Of a stretch of 64,000 nt of DNA, positions 10,527 through 20,003 are shown one piece after another (within the stretch, counting starts at the first letter, position 1; every line of letters starts with the position of its first letter). A program made the translations under genes and the position numbers. The notes under the pieces were generated by a model, which saw only the letters and a list, made by a program, of their open reading frames with translations, did not search any database and was not told the DNA's origin. Source of the stretch: Neisseriaceae bacterium (lineage in GTDB: Bacteria > Pseudomonadota > Gammaproteobacteria > Burkholderiales > Neisseriaceae); contig CP046107.1 in the NCBI GenBank assembly GCA_016864895.1, forward strand, positions 496,001-560,000. Direction: 5' to 3'.

Positions 10527-10751
10527 ATGTTCCATGAATACAGAGATTTGATTTCAAAATTAAAGGTGCAAAACGCCCATTTTGCAAGATTATTTAAAGA
10601 ACATAATGAACTCGACGACAAGATTTCTAACCTTGAAAAAGATCCTGTCACGAGTGGGTTGGATGAAATTGATGATCTAAAAAGGCAAAAATTACAGTTA
10701 AAAGACGAAATCTATGAAATGCTCATCAAAGAATCTGGAAAGAAGTTTTAA
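10527..10751 (+). CDS. YdcH family (DUF465) small coiled-coil protein
   Basis: This 74-residue, highly charged helical protein matches the YdcH/DUF465 family: FHEYRDLISKLKVQNAHF, then a heptad-rich stretch ending with DDLKRQKLQLKDEIYEML. The function of the family is not established. A good ribosome site (AAAAGGATG) precedes the ATG. Its stop overlaps the coaBC stop on the opposite strand by three bases, so the two genes are strictly convergent with no room for a separate terminator. Confidence 0.9.
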   Translation: MFHEYRDLISKLKVQNAHFARLFKEHNELDDKISNLEKDPVTSGLDEIDDLKRQKLQLKDEIYEMLIKESGKKF

Positions 10752-11944
10752 TTTAGATATTCGGCTACTACTTTGACAATCTCTTGAGCAATCACTTCCT
10801 TTGGTTTATCTCTTATGTTAATAGTGCCTTTATTACCAATTAAATAGACCGTACTGACATCTTTACTTAAACTCTCGTCTACCCTGTTGGCAATAATTAG
10901 AGGGATTCCCTTGCGTTTCCTTTTTTCATCTGCGTATTCAAGCAAATGCTCACTTTCTGCCGCAAAACCAACACAAAAAGGTTCATCGTTTAAAGCTGCA
11001 ACTGAAGCCAAAATGTCCGGATTCTCCTCCAGTTCTATCATTAAATTATGATCCGTTTGGCTATTTTTTTTAATTTTTTGAGAAGATGTATTTTTAGGAC
11101 AATAATCAGCAACAGCAGCTACAGAAATAAAAACATCTTGATCATTCACATTCTCGTGTACTTTGTTATACATATCTCTTGCACCTTGAGTATAAATGGT
11201 TTTTTTTAACCCATAAGGTAGAGGGACAGATATCTCAGCATAAACTAAAATAACCTCTGCCCCTGCATTTCGACATGCTCTAGCTAATTCAATACCCATC
11301 TTCCCACTGGATATATTGGTTAAACAACGCACAGGATCAATCATCTCTTGTGTTCCACCAGCTGTAATTAAAACCTTTTTACCTTTAAGTAATGGTTGTA
11401 TAAATTGGCCATTAATCATATCTACTATCACTTCAGGTTCCAACATTCTGCCTTCACCCACTTCTCCACACGCTTGAGAACCAAAATCAGGCCCCAATAG
11501 AATAATACCATCTTGTTTTAAGATATTAATATTTCTTAAGTTTGCAGGATTGTTCCACATCATAACATTCATTGCTGGTGCGACTAATAGCGGTATACTA
11601 CGTGCTAATACCATTTCAGTTAAAAGGTTATCTGCGATGCCATTAGCTATTTTTGCAATAGTATTAGCAGTTGCTGGTGCGATCACAAACAAATCTGCAT
11701 TACGTGTTAAGTCGATATGTGCCATCCCCCCTTTGAGTGCATAATCACCCTTTTCAACTAAAACCGGATTTCCTGATAACGCCTGAAATGTCTGTGCAGA
11801 AATAAACTCACTTGCCTCTCCACTTAAGACCACAGTAACTTCGTGACCTGCCTTCTTGAGTAATCGAATTAAATAGCAGCTTTTATACGTCGCAATGCCT
11901 CCGGTTACACCTAAAAGAATATGTTTCTTCATAGAGGTATTCAT
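10748..11944 (-). CDS. coaBC: Bifunctional phosphopantothenoylcysteine decarboxylase / phosphopantothenate-cysteine ligase
   Basis: CoaBC (Dfp) carries out two successive coenzyme A steps. The 398-residue fusion has the N-terminal flavoprotein CoaC domain (about 1-190), with the active-site histidine in AHIDL, the APAMN motif and the substrate-clamp cysteine in SQACGEVGEGRM, and the C-terminal CoaB ligase (about 190-398) with the NISSGKMG motif. Two in-frame ATGs lie 12 bp apart; the first is better placed behind GGGATTGG. The 5' side faces the Tli4-like gene across a 502-bp divergent intergenic region. panB, an earlier step of the same pathway, is also in this window at 53458. Confidence 0.97.
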   Translation of the reverse strand: MNTSMKKHILLGVTGGIATYKSCYLIRLLKKAGHEVTVVLSGEASEFISAQTFQALSGNPVLVEKGDYALKGGMAHIDLTRNADLFVIAPATANTIAKIANGIADNLLTEMVLARSIPLLVAPAMNVMMWNNPANLRNINILKQDGIILLGPDFGSQACGEVGEGRMLEPEVIVDMINGQFIQPLLKGKKVLITAGGTQEMIDPVRCLTNISSGKMGIELARACRNAGAEVILVYAEISVPLPYGLKKTIYTQGARDMYNKVHENVNDQDVFISVAAVADYCPKNTSSQKIKKNSQTDHNLMIELEENPDILASVAALNDEPFCVGFAAESEHLLEYADEKRKRKGIPLIIANRVDESLSKDVSTVYLIGNKGTINIRDKPKEVIAQEIVKVVAEYLN

Positions 11945-12446
11945 ACCAATCCCAAAAATATTAAAGTATCAATTATTAAGATATTTTTCGATTTTTAAGT
12001 TATCTTTATATTGAGGCAAAATGCCCTCTTACATTGATATTCCTGTCTAATGCGGTAATTGTCTCATAATTAACCATACACACGTGCTTCAGAATATACT
12101 CTAATGGTTAAGAAAATAAAAGCCCAAATATCAAATATTATAAATTTTTTCAGTCATCAATTATTTTTTATAAACTCGGCAAAAATATTTTGATATACCA
12201 TTAACTTTGAATATTTACAAAAAAATACTTGCATAATCCATGGAGTAATAAAATAACTGTTTTTGATTTCTGAGAAAATAAATTCAATAACGGTTTTTAA
12301 CCTTTAATGAAAATTAAAGTTATTCTTTTATTGCAAATATGCATGCAAAAAATAATTATATTAACTGAATATGCCCTCTTCTATTGTTTTAACTTTATGA
12401 AAATGCTAAAGTTAATCTCAAATTAATGAATTCTTTGTAGTTAATA
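11945..12446. other. 502-bp divergent intergenic region with a repeated 10-mer
   Basis: The region separates coaBC (minus) from the Tli4-like gene (plus) and must contain both promoters. No protein or RNA gene was recognised. The 10-mer ATGCCCTCTT occurs exactly at 12021-12030 and 12371-12380, each followed after two bases by ATTG, 350 bp apart. I saw no other copy of this 10-mer in the window by eye. No convincing -35/-10 pair was identified. Confidence 0.4.
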
Positions 12447-13457
12447 ATGATGCTAAGATTATTTCTCACTTGGATATCTTACACTCTAGCACAGACCTCT
12501 TGTGCCAGTACTTTTGATGTTTCAAAATTAAACCCAGATTATTGGACTGCTCAAGCTTATTGTTTGGGTAGATATCAAATACAGGCACCCCAAAATGCCC
12601 AAGAAACAATGAGTGACCTATTTTTCAATGAAGATAGGATACACATATCTAAAGATGAAACCCTTGAATCTACGCTCGCTTCCATTCAGAACATTAAGAA
12701 TGAAGGGGTGGATTATAATGAACTTTATGTTCTTGATAAAACTTTGATCCCTCATAAAGCACATTTCTATGTGACTAAATATGACTTTGATTGGAATATG
12801 GATACTGTAAGAGACTTTGGTAATCCCTACTTTACTACTTTATTTAATCAAGTGGATAGCCAATGGTTATATATTATTTACTCTTCATTAACAATAACAA
12901 CACACAATGCACAAGAACCTAAAAATCTAGAGAAAATAGAACAAAAAAAAATACAAAAAGCTGAGAAATATTTCCAATCAACTTATCTTAATCCAATTGA
13001 ACCAAGACATATCAATACTATCCCTAGTCAATCTGGTATTTGTCTCACTGGTGGATTTATCAAAGATAATGGAAAAAACAAATTAGTAGGTAACGATACC
13101 ATAACCTTTAAAGATTTTGGTGATATGAACTTAGTGATATATATGGGCTATCCATATAGCCGTAAAAATTCCCCACTCTTAAAAAAAGATATTTTTGATT
13201 CTGCCTCTGAATTTATTAATACAATTACTTTTGATCATTATAAAATCATTCGAAAAGGTTTACGCAACATTAATGGGTTACCCGGCTCTGAAGTACTATT
13301 ATCCTTGGGAAAAAATAATTATTATTTCCTTTGGGAAAGTGACAATCAAGAAATTCAAATTGAGCTAACAAAAAAAGAGAATAAAATTAACCTTTCGGAG
13401 AAACAAATACTACAAGCTTGGGATGTCATCCTCCCTACTTTTAAACGTCATCATTAA
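12447..13457 (+). CDS. Exported protein resembling Tli4-family T6SS immunity proteins
   Basis: This 336-residue protein has an N-terminal hydrophobic signal (about residues 1-20; C19 lies in QTSC, a poor lipobox). After it comes YCLGRYQIQAP (C39), in the middle SGICLTGGFI, and near the C-terminus a RKGLRNINGLPGSE block. To me these resemble the CxGRx, GxCxxGGFI and GLxGxE landmarks of Tli4-type immunity proteins, which sit in the periplasm and neutralise lipase effectors of the type VI secretion system. This is recognition from memory, not a search result. No effector, VgrG or other T6SS gene is nearby. A stop codon lies just upstream in frame, so the start is one of the two adjacent ATGs; neither has a clear ribosome site. 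A sirtuin gene follows after 14 bp. Confidence 0.5.
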   Translation: MMLRLFLTWISYTLAQTSCASTFDVSKLNPDYWTAQAYCLGRYQIQAPQNAQETMSDLFFNEDRIHISKDETLESTLASIQNIKNEGVDYNELYVLDKTLIPHKAHFYVTKYDFDWNMDTVRDFGNPYFTTLFNQVDSQWLYIIYSSLTITTHNAQEPKNLEKIEQKKIQKAEKYFQSTYLNPIEPRHINTIPSQSGICLTGGFIKDNGKNKLVGNDTITFKDFGDMNLVIYMGYPYSRKNSPLLKKDIFDSASEFINTITFDHYKIIRKGLRNINGLPGSEVLLSLGKNNYYFLWESDNQEIQIELTKKENKINLSEKQILQAWDVILPTFKRHH

Positions 13458-13471
13458 GAGACAGTCAAGAA

Positions 13472-14152
13472 ATGGCTCATAAAAAAAAATTAGTAATACT
13501 AACAGGTGCTGGTATTAGTCAAGATAGCGGTATTAAAACGTTTAGAGATGAAGGTGGGTTATGGGAAGGCCACCCCATAGAGGAAGTCGCAACACCTCAA
13601 GCCTATAGGAAAAACCCCCAACTAGTACTAGATTTTTACAACGCCAGACGCCGACAATTACAAACAGTAGAACCTAATGCTGCACATTATGCATTGAAAT
13701 CACTGGAAAAAAAATATACTGTTTTCATTATCACCCAAAATGTTGACAATCTACACGAAAGAGCAGGAAGCAGTAATATTTTACATCTACATGGAGAATT
13801 AAATAAAGTTAGAAGTACTATCAATGAAAATGAGGTACTAGAATGGTATGGTGATTTGACACTTGATGATAGAGATAGTCAAAACCACCCATTAAGACCA
13901 CACATTGTCTGGTTCGGGGAGGCAGTACCCAATATCGAAAAGGCCATACAAATAACCTCCGAGGCTGACATACTAATAATTATTGGAACATCTTTACAAG
14001 TCTATCCTGCTGCTAATCTTCTACATTTCACACCTAAAGATACATCTATCTACCTCATTGATCCCAACCCTATAGCCCTAGATGGGGTCACCATCATAAA
14101 AGCACATGCTAGTAAAGGTGTACCCCTATTAGTACATCAATTACTATCCTAA
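13472..14152 (+). CDS. cobB: CobB-type sirtuin without zinc-binding cysteines
   Basis: This 226-residue NAD-dependent protein deacylase has all the catalytic landmarks: LTGAGISQDSGIKTFR at the N-terminus, TQNVDNLHERAG, and the catalytic histidine in HLHGEL. FYNARRRQL carries the Tyr-x-x-Arg pair that in E. coli CobB favours removal of succinyl or malonyl groups. The zinc-ribbon cysteines are all absent, and there is no cysteine anywhere in the protein; the region between HGEL and LRPHIVWFGE is a short charged loop. Zinc-less sirtuins of this class exist in other bacteria, so it may well be active. It lies 14 bp after the Tli4-like gene and is probably cotranscribed with it. Confidence 0.88.
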   Translation: MAHKKKLVILTGAGISQDSGIKTFRDEGGLWEGHPIEEVATPQAYRKNPQLVLDFYNARRRQLQTVEPNAAHYALKSLEKKYTVFIITQNVDNLHERAGSSNILHLHGELNKVRSTINENEVLEWYGDLTLDDRDSQNHPLRPHIVWFGEAVPNIEKAIQITSEADILIIIGTSLQVYPAANLLHFTPKDTSIYLIDPNPIALDGVTIIKAHASKGVPLLVHQLLS

Positions 14153-14399
14153 TAACATTTAAAATCAATTCATTATATAGTTAACAATATTAACTTATTA
14201 ATTTAATTGGGAGAAACAGTTAATTTTTTTAATAGAATGAAACCAATATCTTATGTGAAAAACTACATAAAACCCAATTTATTAGTTTTATTGTATGTCA
14301 CTTATTACCTTTTTCCAAAAGAGTGTGATAAAAAAATAAAGAATTCCATTCCATTTTTTCTATAGTTATTAAAAAAACAACACAGTAAATATCAATTAT

Positions 14400-14783
14400 T
14401 TACTCAATAACAGCGATAGCTTCAACTTCCACTAATGCATCTTTAGGCAATCTCGATACTTCTAGTGTCACTCTTGCTGGATAAGGTTCTTGCAAAAATT
14501 GCTGCATAACTTCGTTAAACTCAGAAAAAAACACAAGATCATCAAGGTAGACATTTACTTTAACTAAATCATCAAGTGTTCCTCCCGATGCTTCAACGAT
14601 CGCTTTTAAGTTCTTAAAAACTTGAATAGCCTGCTCTTTAAAATCATTGGCAACAATATTCCCAGATACAGGGTCAATTGGTATTTGACCTGAAAGATAT
14701 ACTGTCTTACCCACTTTAACTGCCTGTGAATAAGGACCAATTGCTGATGGTGCCTTTTCTGTTTGAATAATTTCTTTTCCCAT
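14400..14783 (-). CDS. ridA: RidA family enamine/imine deaminase
   Basis: RidA hydrolyses reactive enamine/imine intermediates released by PLP enzymes such as threonine dehydratase. The 127-residue protein is complete: SAIGPYSQA near the N-terminus, YLSGQIPIDP, and YPARVTLEVSRLPKDALVEVEA with the conserved arginine (R104) that binds the substrate carboxylate. An AAGAG ribosome site precedes the ATG. It has no close neighbour on its strand; about 390 bp separate it from the GNAT gene upstream. Confidence 0.95.
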   Translation of the reverse strand: MGKEIIQTEKAPSAIGPYSQAVKVGKTVYLSGQIPIDPVSGNIVANDFKEQAIQVFKNLKAIVEASGGTLDDLVKVNVYLDDLVFFSEFNEVMQQFLQEPYPARVTLEVSRLPKDALVEVEAIAVIE

Positions 14784-15169
14784 AATTTTCTCTTATTTAT
14801 CAATAATCCAATTCATACCACGATAGAAAATAAATCCAACGAACCGTAAAAATGCACTTATCCACTCACAGCAGCAGATCTCCGTTGAATAAAATTTTAT
14901 CCTATCACAATGCAACAGCACAATAGCACACTAATAAAGACCGATGCCATTGGCAACCCACCAGTCTTTACCTAATAACCACGTCCGAATAATACCTGAT
15001 TAATAGTTGTATAGCCAATTTTTCCCTATTCCAAAATTCCTCTTTAATTAATATATTGACCTCTTTAATAGCCCAGCCCTCTAGCATCAACCATATTTTC
15101 AAAGTATATCAGTTTATTTTTAAGCTAGCCATATCATCACTAGAAAATGAATATACAAGGTTCTACGCT
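14784..15169. other. 386-bp gap, possibly remains of a decayed gene
   Basis: No intact gene is visible. On the minus strand an open stretch of about 45 codons (roughly 15110 to 14975) is followed, in another frame, by about 70 codons with one internal stop that end just before ridA. They encode protein-like text including RTWLLGKDWWVANGIGLY and FLRFVGFIFYRGMNW. This could be a frameshifted remnant of a membrane protein gene, or chance. A nested inverted repeat is also present: TAAAGAC (14935-14941) with GTCTTTA (14964-14970), and inside it TGCCATTGGCA. Confidence 0.3.
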
Positions 15170-15631
15170 TTAATCAACTTTCTTTTGCAAATGCACAAAA
15201 GAGAAGCTAGAACCAAAATTCTCGAGCCATTTATTTTCATAACCAACCTTATGATACAGATTCAAATTGCATTCATTATCATATCCTGTAAATACATTAT
15301 AAACATTATTTGGCACTTGTTCTTCAACATATAAAAGCAATTTAGTTGCAATACCTTGACCTTGGAATTCTGGTTTAACCATTAATCTTAAAATATGACA
15401 ATGATTTCCTTTAGTGACATATCTTACAGATCCAATAATTTCTTCACCTTTCTCCACGATTAAAAATTTTACTATTTTTTGTATCTGCTTAAGATATTCT
15501 AGTGTTTCTGTTAAAGGGGGAAGAATCCCACAATTATTATATAATTTCGCCTGAGATTGAAAACATATTTGTTGCAGTTGATAAATTTTTGAAAGTTCCT
15601 CAATATTAGCTTCCCTAATTTTAATATCCAT
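15170..15631 (-). CDS. GNAT family N-acetyltransferase
   Basis: This 153-residue protein has the GNAT fold signature: the acetyl-CoA pyrophosphate loop QGQGIA at residues 90-95, preceded by the ILRLMVKPEF strand and followed by a C-terminal GYENKW block. The acceptor substrate cannot be told from sequence. I start it at ATG 15631 because AAGGAAAG lies just upstream; an in-frame GTG at 15652 would sit inside the A/T tract of the aceA terminator. It is transcribed in the same direction as aceA but separated from it by that terminator. Confidence 0.8.
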   Translation of the reverse strand: MDIKIREANIEELSKIYQLQQICFQSQAKLYNNCGILPPLTETLEYLKQIQKIVKFLIVEKGEEIIGSVRYVTKGNHCHILRLMVKPEFQGQGIATKLLLYVEEQVPNNVYNVFTGYDNECNLNLYHKVGYENKWLENFGSSFSFVHLQKKVD

Positions 15632-15654
15632 TTTTACTTTCCTTAAAAACACAC

Positions 15655-15683
15655 AAAAAAAGCCATCACTCAGATGGCTTTTT
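15655..15683 (-). terminator. Rho-independent terminator of aceA
   Basis: An 11-bp stem, AAAAAGCCATC (15657-15667) and GATGGCTTTTT (15673-15683), with a 5-base loop. On the minus strand the hairpin ends in a run of seven T. It lies 25 bp downstream of the aceA stop. Confidence 0.9.
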
Positions 15684-15707
15684 ATAATAAAAATGTAATT
15701 TAGTCAA

Positions 15708-17018
15708 TTAATGAAACTGTTCTTCCTCAGTAGAGCCTGCCAGTGCCTTAACATTTGACTCCCCACCTTGTATGACAGTGGTAACATCATCAAAGTAACC
15801 TGCACCCACTTCTTGTTGATGAGATACAAATGTATAACCACGATCACGTGCCGCGAATTCAGGCTCTTGAACTTTTTCAACATAGGCAGACATACCACGT
15901 TGTACATAATCAAGAGACAGATCAAACATGTTATACCACATGCTGTGAACCCCTGCCAATGTAATAAATTGATATTTATAACCCATAGCACCCAATTCTC
16001 TTTGAAACCTAGCGATGATAGCATCATCCAAGTTTTTCTTCCAGTTAAATGAAGGAGAACAGTTATACGCTAATAATTTATTAGGGAACTTATCATGAAT
16101 TGCATCTGCAAATTTTTTCGCTTCTTCTAAATCAGGTTTTGCAGTTTCACACCAAATTAAATCTGCATATGGCGCATACGCTAAACCACGAGAAATTGCT
16201 TGATCAATACCAGCTTTCACTCGGAAGAAACCTTCCGATGTTCTCTCCCCAGTTAAGAAAGATTTATCATTTTCATCATAATCATGAGTTAGTAAATCAG
16301 CAGCATTGGCATCTGTACGCCCTAAAATAACTGTAGGCACACCTAAAATGTCAGCAGCAAAACGCGCAGCAATCAATTTTTGAACTGCTTCTTGAGTTGG
16401 CACTAATACCTTACCCCCCATATGCCCACACTTTTTCACAGAAGCTAACTGATCTTCAAAATGAACCCCCGCTGCACCAGCTCTAATCATACTTTTCATT
16501 AATTCAAATGCATTTAATACTCCACCAAAACCAGCCTCAGCGTCAGCTACAATCGGTACAAAATAATCAATATAGGCTCTATCCCCCTTTTGAATCCCCT
16601 TAGAATGTTGAATTTCATCTGCACGTATAAATGAGTTATTAATTCTCTCAACAACAGTAGGAACAGAATTAACTGGGTAGAGTGATTGATCAGGAAACAT
16701 ACTAAGATAGCTATTATTATCTGCAGCTACTTGCCAACCAGATAAATATATTGCCTTAATACCTGCTTTTACTTGTTGAATTGCCTGCCCTCCAGTTAAA
16801 GCTCCTAAACAGTTGATAAATGGCTCATTATTGACTAATTCCCACAACTTTTCTGCACCATTACGAGCTAAAGTATACTCAACTTGCAAAGACCCACGAA
16901 GACGTTCAACATCCTCCGCTGTATACCCTCTTTTGATACCTCTCCAACGAGGCTTATTCCATTCCTCTTCAATAGCAGCAACCCTTGTAGAATGTTTACC
17001 TGTTTCAATCTTAGACAT
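15708..17018 (-). CDS. aceA: Isocitrate lyase
   Basis: AceA splits isocitrate into succinate and glyoxylate, the first step of the glyoxylate bypass, which allows growth on acetate or fatty acids. The 436-residue protein carries the catalytic signature KKCGHMGGK with C197, and length matches E. coli AceA (434). I start it at ATG 17018, seven bases downstream of GGTGGAG; an in-frame GTG at 17027 overlaps that ribosome site. No malate synthase gene is in the window. The gene stands alone, with a 324-bp region upstream and its own terminator downstream, suggesting separate regulation. Confidence 0.97.
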   Translation of the reverse strand: MSKIETGKHSTRVAAIEEEWNKPRWRGIKRGYTAEDVERLRGSLQVEYTLARNGAEKLWELVNNEPFINCLGALTGGQAIQQVKAGIKAIYLSGWQVAADNNSYLSMFPDQSLYPVNSVPTVVERINNSFIRADEIQHSKGIQKGDRAYIDYFVPIVADAEAGFGGVLNAFELMKSMIRAGAAGVHFEDQLASVKKCGHMGGKVLVPTQEAVQKLIAARFAADILGVPTVILGRTDANAADLLTHDYDENDKSFLTGERTSEGFFRVKAGIDQAISRGLAYAPYADLIWCETAKPDLEEAKKFADAIHDKFPNKLLAYNCSPSFNWKKNLDDAIIARFQRELGAMGYKYQFITLAGVHSMWYNMFDLSLDYVQRGMSAYVEKVQEPEFAARDRGYTFVSHQQEVGAGYFDDVTTVIQGGESNVKALAGSTEEEQFH

Positions 17019-17342
17019 ATTCTCCACCTTTATTATTCATGGTTATAGACTAAAAAATTAATCTTGTTAACAACATTAAATCATTTTTTTTACTTGTTGC
17101 CTAGCCATCATAATTCTACTATTAAGCTTATTAATTGACTTTGAAATACGATGATGGGAGAATCAAATTATGCATCAATATTTTGAATAAATATATTCAA
17201 ATTTAATAAAATATTTCTTAACTATTTAGGACAAACAAAATATTTCACTTCATATTATTTAATCAAAATAAACGTATTGCTAACAATCTACCTCTTAGAT
17301 AATAGGTATTTTTCCTGTTAGTTCATATAAAATACCTTCTAC
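17019..17342. other. 324-bp intergenic region between hemY and aceA
   Basis: No gene is visible. It must contain the aceA promoter (minus strand). Next to the hemY stop is a 9-bp inverted repeat, AGGTATTTT (17304-17312) and AAAATACCT (17329-17337), with a 16-base loop; no T-run follows it on the hemY strand, so it is at best a weak terminator. A CCATCAT/ATGATGG pair (17105 and 17151) flanks 39 bp. Confidence 0.4.
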
Positions 17343-18554
17343 TCAATCTGTATCAAGCAACTCTAAAGCCTTGGCATTAGCATCATTTGCCTTTTCATAC
17401 TCTCCTTGTTGTACATACAACTTCGACAAAGTCATCCACCCAGCGGTTGTAGGACGATTTGTCACCCCCACCTCCAGATATCCTTGAGCCTTACCCCATA
17501 ACTCATTTTGGTAAGCTAAATCACCGAGTAACAATAATAAATCAGAATTTTCTCTATCGTTCTCTAACCAGCCTTCTAAAACTCTTAAAACTTTATTTTG
17601 ACTTTTTTCACTCAAATAGCTAAAACTGCTAGAAATAATCTTAAATAACTGAGACACTTTAGTATTTGGATATTCATCCAAGCTCCAGTCCACAGCACCT
17701 TGATAATCCTGTAAATGACAGTATTTTTGTCCGATACGCACAATAATAGCATTATTATTCTTTAACGAACCAGGTAAATTTCTCCAATACTTTTTTAATA
17801 ATTCAGAGGAGTGAATCTGATCCAATTTAATTTCATAAGCTTTTAATTCATACTTCTGATATTCGTTATCTACAATGGCATTATTTCTCTTCAATTGCTC
17901 AAGTGATTTTAAGATAATATCAGCATCATTGATTTGCCTACCATATTCCAATTGCAACTGTGCCAATGCAGTTAATTTAGGATTGTGCCACTTAACATCA
18001 TCACAATATTCATTGAACTTACTATAGTTCTGTTCCTTCAGAGCCCCTTCAGCACGTAATAAATCAAGTAATACAGTATTCGATAAATCTTTCTCTCCTA
18101 ATTGATTTAAGTAAAAATCTCTTTTCTCAAAATCATAAATTTTATTAGCACTCTGAGCACCAAAAATAAGCGCTGACACTCTCATTACGTCTGTTTGTTT
18201 GTTTTTTAACAACCCATCCACTAATTTTAGGCTGCGATGATAACGACCTTCAAAAAAAGATATTGTAGTATTATTCATATCATCCAGTACATTGCTTCTT
18301 TTACGCTTTTGATGAGAAAGACTCATTTGACGAGGGATCTTCCAAATCAAAGAAATAAAGTAATATGAGATCACTCCAACCACCAAAGTAGCAATTAAAA
18401 CATAAAGAACCCACTTCAAGCTGACATGGTAAACAACAGAACCATTATCAGAATCTAACAGTATGAATACACTACCATCTAAATAAGAAAAAAGATAAAC
18501 TGCTCCTACTGCCAAAGCAAAGACAACGATAATCCAAAACAAGTATTTTAACAT
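17343..18554 (-). CDS. hemY: HemY-type membrane protein with TPR domain
   Basis: This 403-residue inner-membrane protein has two N-terminal transmembrane segments (about residues 4-26 and 46-70), a short basic region, then a TPR-like helical domain to the end. This is the proteobacterial HemY family, linked by gene order to heme biosynthesis; the molecular role is not settled, and it is not protoporphyrinogen oxidase. The AAGGGGGT ribosome site is strong and lies 19 bp after the hemX stop, so the two genes form an operon. hemC and hemD, often found beside this pair, are not here. Confidence 0.88.
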   Translation of the reverse strand: MLKYLFWIIVVFALAVGAVYLFSYLDGSVFILLDSDNGSVVYHVSLKWVLYVLIATLVVGVISYYFISLIWKIPRQMSLSHQKRKRSNVLDDMNNTTISFFEGRYHRSLKLVDGLLKNKQTDVMRVSALIFGAQSANKIYDFEKRDFYLNQLGEKDLSNTVLLDLLRAEGALKEQNYSKFNEYCDDVKWHNPKLTALAQLQLEYGRQINDADIILKSLEQLKRNNAIVDNEYQKYELKAYEIKLDQIHSSELLKKYWRNLPGSLKNNNAIIVRIGQKYCHLQDYQGAVDWSLDEYPNTKVSQLFKIISSSFSYLSEKSQNKVLRVLEGWLENDRENSDLLLLLGDLAYQNELWGKAQGYLEVGVTNRPTTAGWMTLSKLYVQQGEYEKANDANAKALELLDTD

Positions 18555-18573
18555 TGCTCATTACCCCCTTTAT

Positions 18574-19920
18574 TCACTCTGTTAATTTCACAGGTTGTGG
18601 GGAAGTACCACTTCCATTTATTTTTTTATCAGAATCAACTAAATCACTAAAAGTTTTCTCTGTAGTTTCATCTTTTTTTATGTGTTTCTCTATGTTATTT
18701 GTCTTACTTTCAAGAGAATGCTCTGCGTCTGGAACAGATGCTTTCGTTTCATTCTTATCCTGTTTTCCACTTAAATTAGAATCAGCCCCCCCAAAAGTGT
18801 CAGGATACAATACAGTAGTTCTTTCAGATGGCATTACTATCTGATTACTTTGTAAAGATTTAAGAATAGAAATGGATCTATTCATTAAATCAGTGTTAGG
18901 AACAACAATATTTAGGTCAGATAACTCATCAATTGATGTGATAAAATTTTGTACTTCTACCGAATCAAGATCAAAATATTCCTTAATCGAACCCTTAATA
19001 GTATCTAAATATTGAGTATAGGCATCTTGTTGTCGTTGCAGTAATGCCAACCTAACATTCAAGAGCTGTAATTTAATATTTTCTCTAATAAAAAATGCTT
19101 GCTCTGGAGAAATTAACAGTGGATCAGAACTATTAAGATGCTTAACCTGTATTCCACTCTTAATGGTAGAAATAAAGTCACCCCATAGTCTCGCATAATA
19201 TGAACCATTCACAGAACGCTCAATTTTTTCCGTACTTGTAGTATTTTTTAACATGGAATCCACAATTAATGACAAACTATCTACCTTTGAGGTTAACACA
19301 TCTAATTTGATAAGTGCACCTGACATATCTACCACTTGGGCAGATTTTAAATGATCTATGTCTGCTGCTATACTTTTCTTCAAAGGAATAAGTTCAGGAT
19401 AATCAAAAGATTTAAGCCTCTCCTCTATATAGCTCAAAGAGTCAACTGCTGCTTCTACATTTCCTGTATTAATTAATTGTAGTATTACAATACCCAGACC
19501 ATACTCAGTTTCATTCAATAACCACTGATAACGACTTTTTAACAATTCACTATATGAATTATCCAAATTTAAAATGGCTTGTTGCTGGCCTTGTATTACC
19601 CTTGTTAGCTCAGTATAATCGTTATGTAACGCGGTAAGTTGTTCATTTTGAACATTATTTTGAACATTAATTACTTCTGGTATTTTTTCTTGGCTGCTGG
19701 CTAAATTATTCTTTTGTGCTACTGGTGCAGATCCTAACACTAGTTTTCTTTGTATGTCAGTATAATACTCATTTGTTGCCAAACCTATGACCCCCAACAA
19801 GCTGACAATCGACACAAATAAAGCTAAAAAAGCAATCCCCCTACCTGTTTTCAGGTGCTTTGGTTTGGAATTTAATTCTTTTTTAGAACTTCTATCCTGC
19901 ATTTGATTTGAATCATTCAT
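18574..19920 (-). CDS. hemX: HemX family membrane-anchored protein
   Basis: This 448-residue protein has a basic cytoplasmic start, one transmembrane segment (about residues 27-50), a helical periplasmic domain (about 90-340, with YQWLLNETEYGL typical of the family) and a charged low-complexity tail. HemX proteins are often annotated as uroporphyrinogen-III methyltransferases but lack that catalytic domain; they are thought to scaffold heme synthesis. It is cotranscribed with hemY. In many proteobacteria hemX follows hemC-hemD; here the polysaccharide locus lies upstream instead. Confidence 0.85.
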   Translation of the reverse strand: MNDSNQMQDRSSKKELNSKPKHLKTGRGIAFLALFVSIVSLLGVIGLATNEYYTDIQRKLVLGSAPVAQKNNLASSQEKIPEVINVQNNVQNEQLTALHNDYTELTRVIQGQQQAILNLDNSYSELLKSRYQWLLNETEYGLGIVILQLINTGNVEAAVDSLSYIEERLKSFDYPELIPLKKSIAADIDHLKSAQVVDMSGALIKLDVLTSKVDSLSLIVDSMLKNTTSTEKIERSVNGSYYARLWGDFISTIKSGIQVKHLNSSDPLLISPEQAFFIRENIKLQLLNVRLALLQRQQDAYTQYLDTIKGSIKEYFDLDSVEVQNFITSIDELSDLNIVVPNTDLMNRSISILKSLQSNQIVMPSERTTVLYPDTFGGADSNLSGKQDKNETKASVPDAEHSLESKTNNIEKHIKKDETTEKTFSDLVDSDKKINGSGTSPQPVKLTE

Positions 19921-20003
19921 AAAACTATTGCTCCAAAGTATATTTTAGAATACAACCACAAAATTTCCTACTAATAATACCCTATGACAATGAGGGAAAG
20001 AAT

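Noticed and set aside
15056..15334. A 92-codon plus-strand open frame overlapping the GNAT gene
   Set aside because: It is antisense to a recognisable acetyltransferase, has no ribosome site, and its translation resembles no family.
17304..17337. Inverted repeat next to the hemY stop as a rho-independent terminator
   Set aside because: The stem is AT-rich with a 16-base loop, and no U-tract follows on the hemY strand; mentioned only within the intergenic entry.
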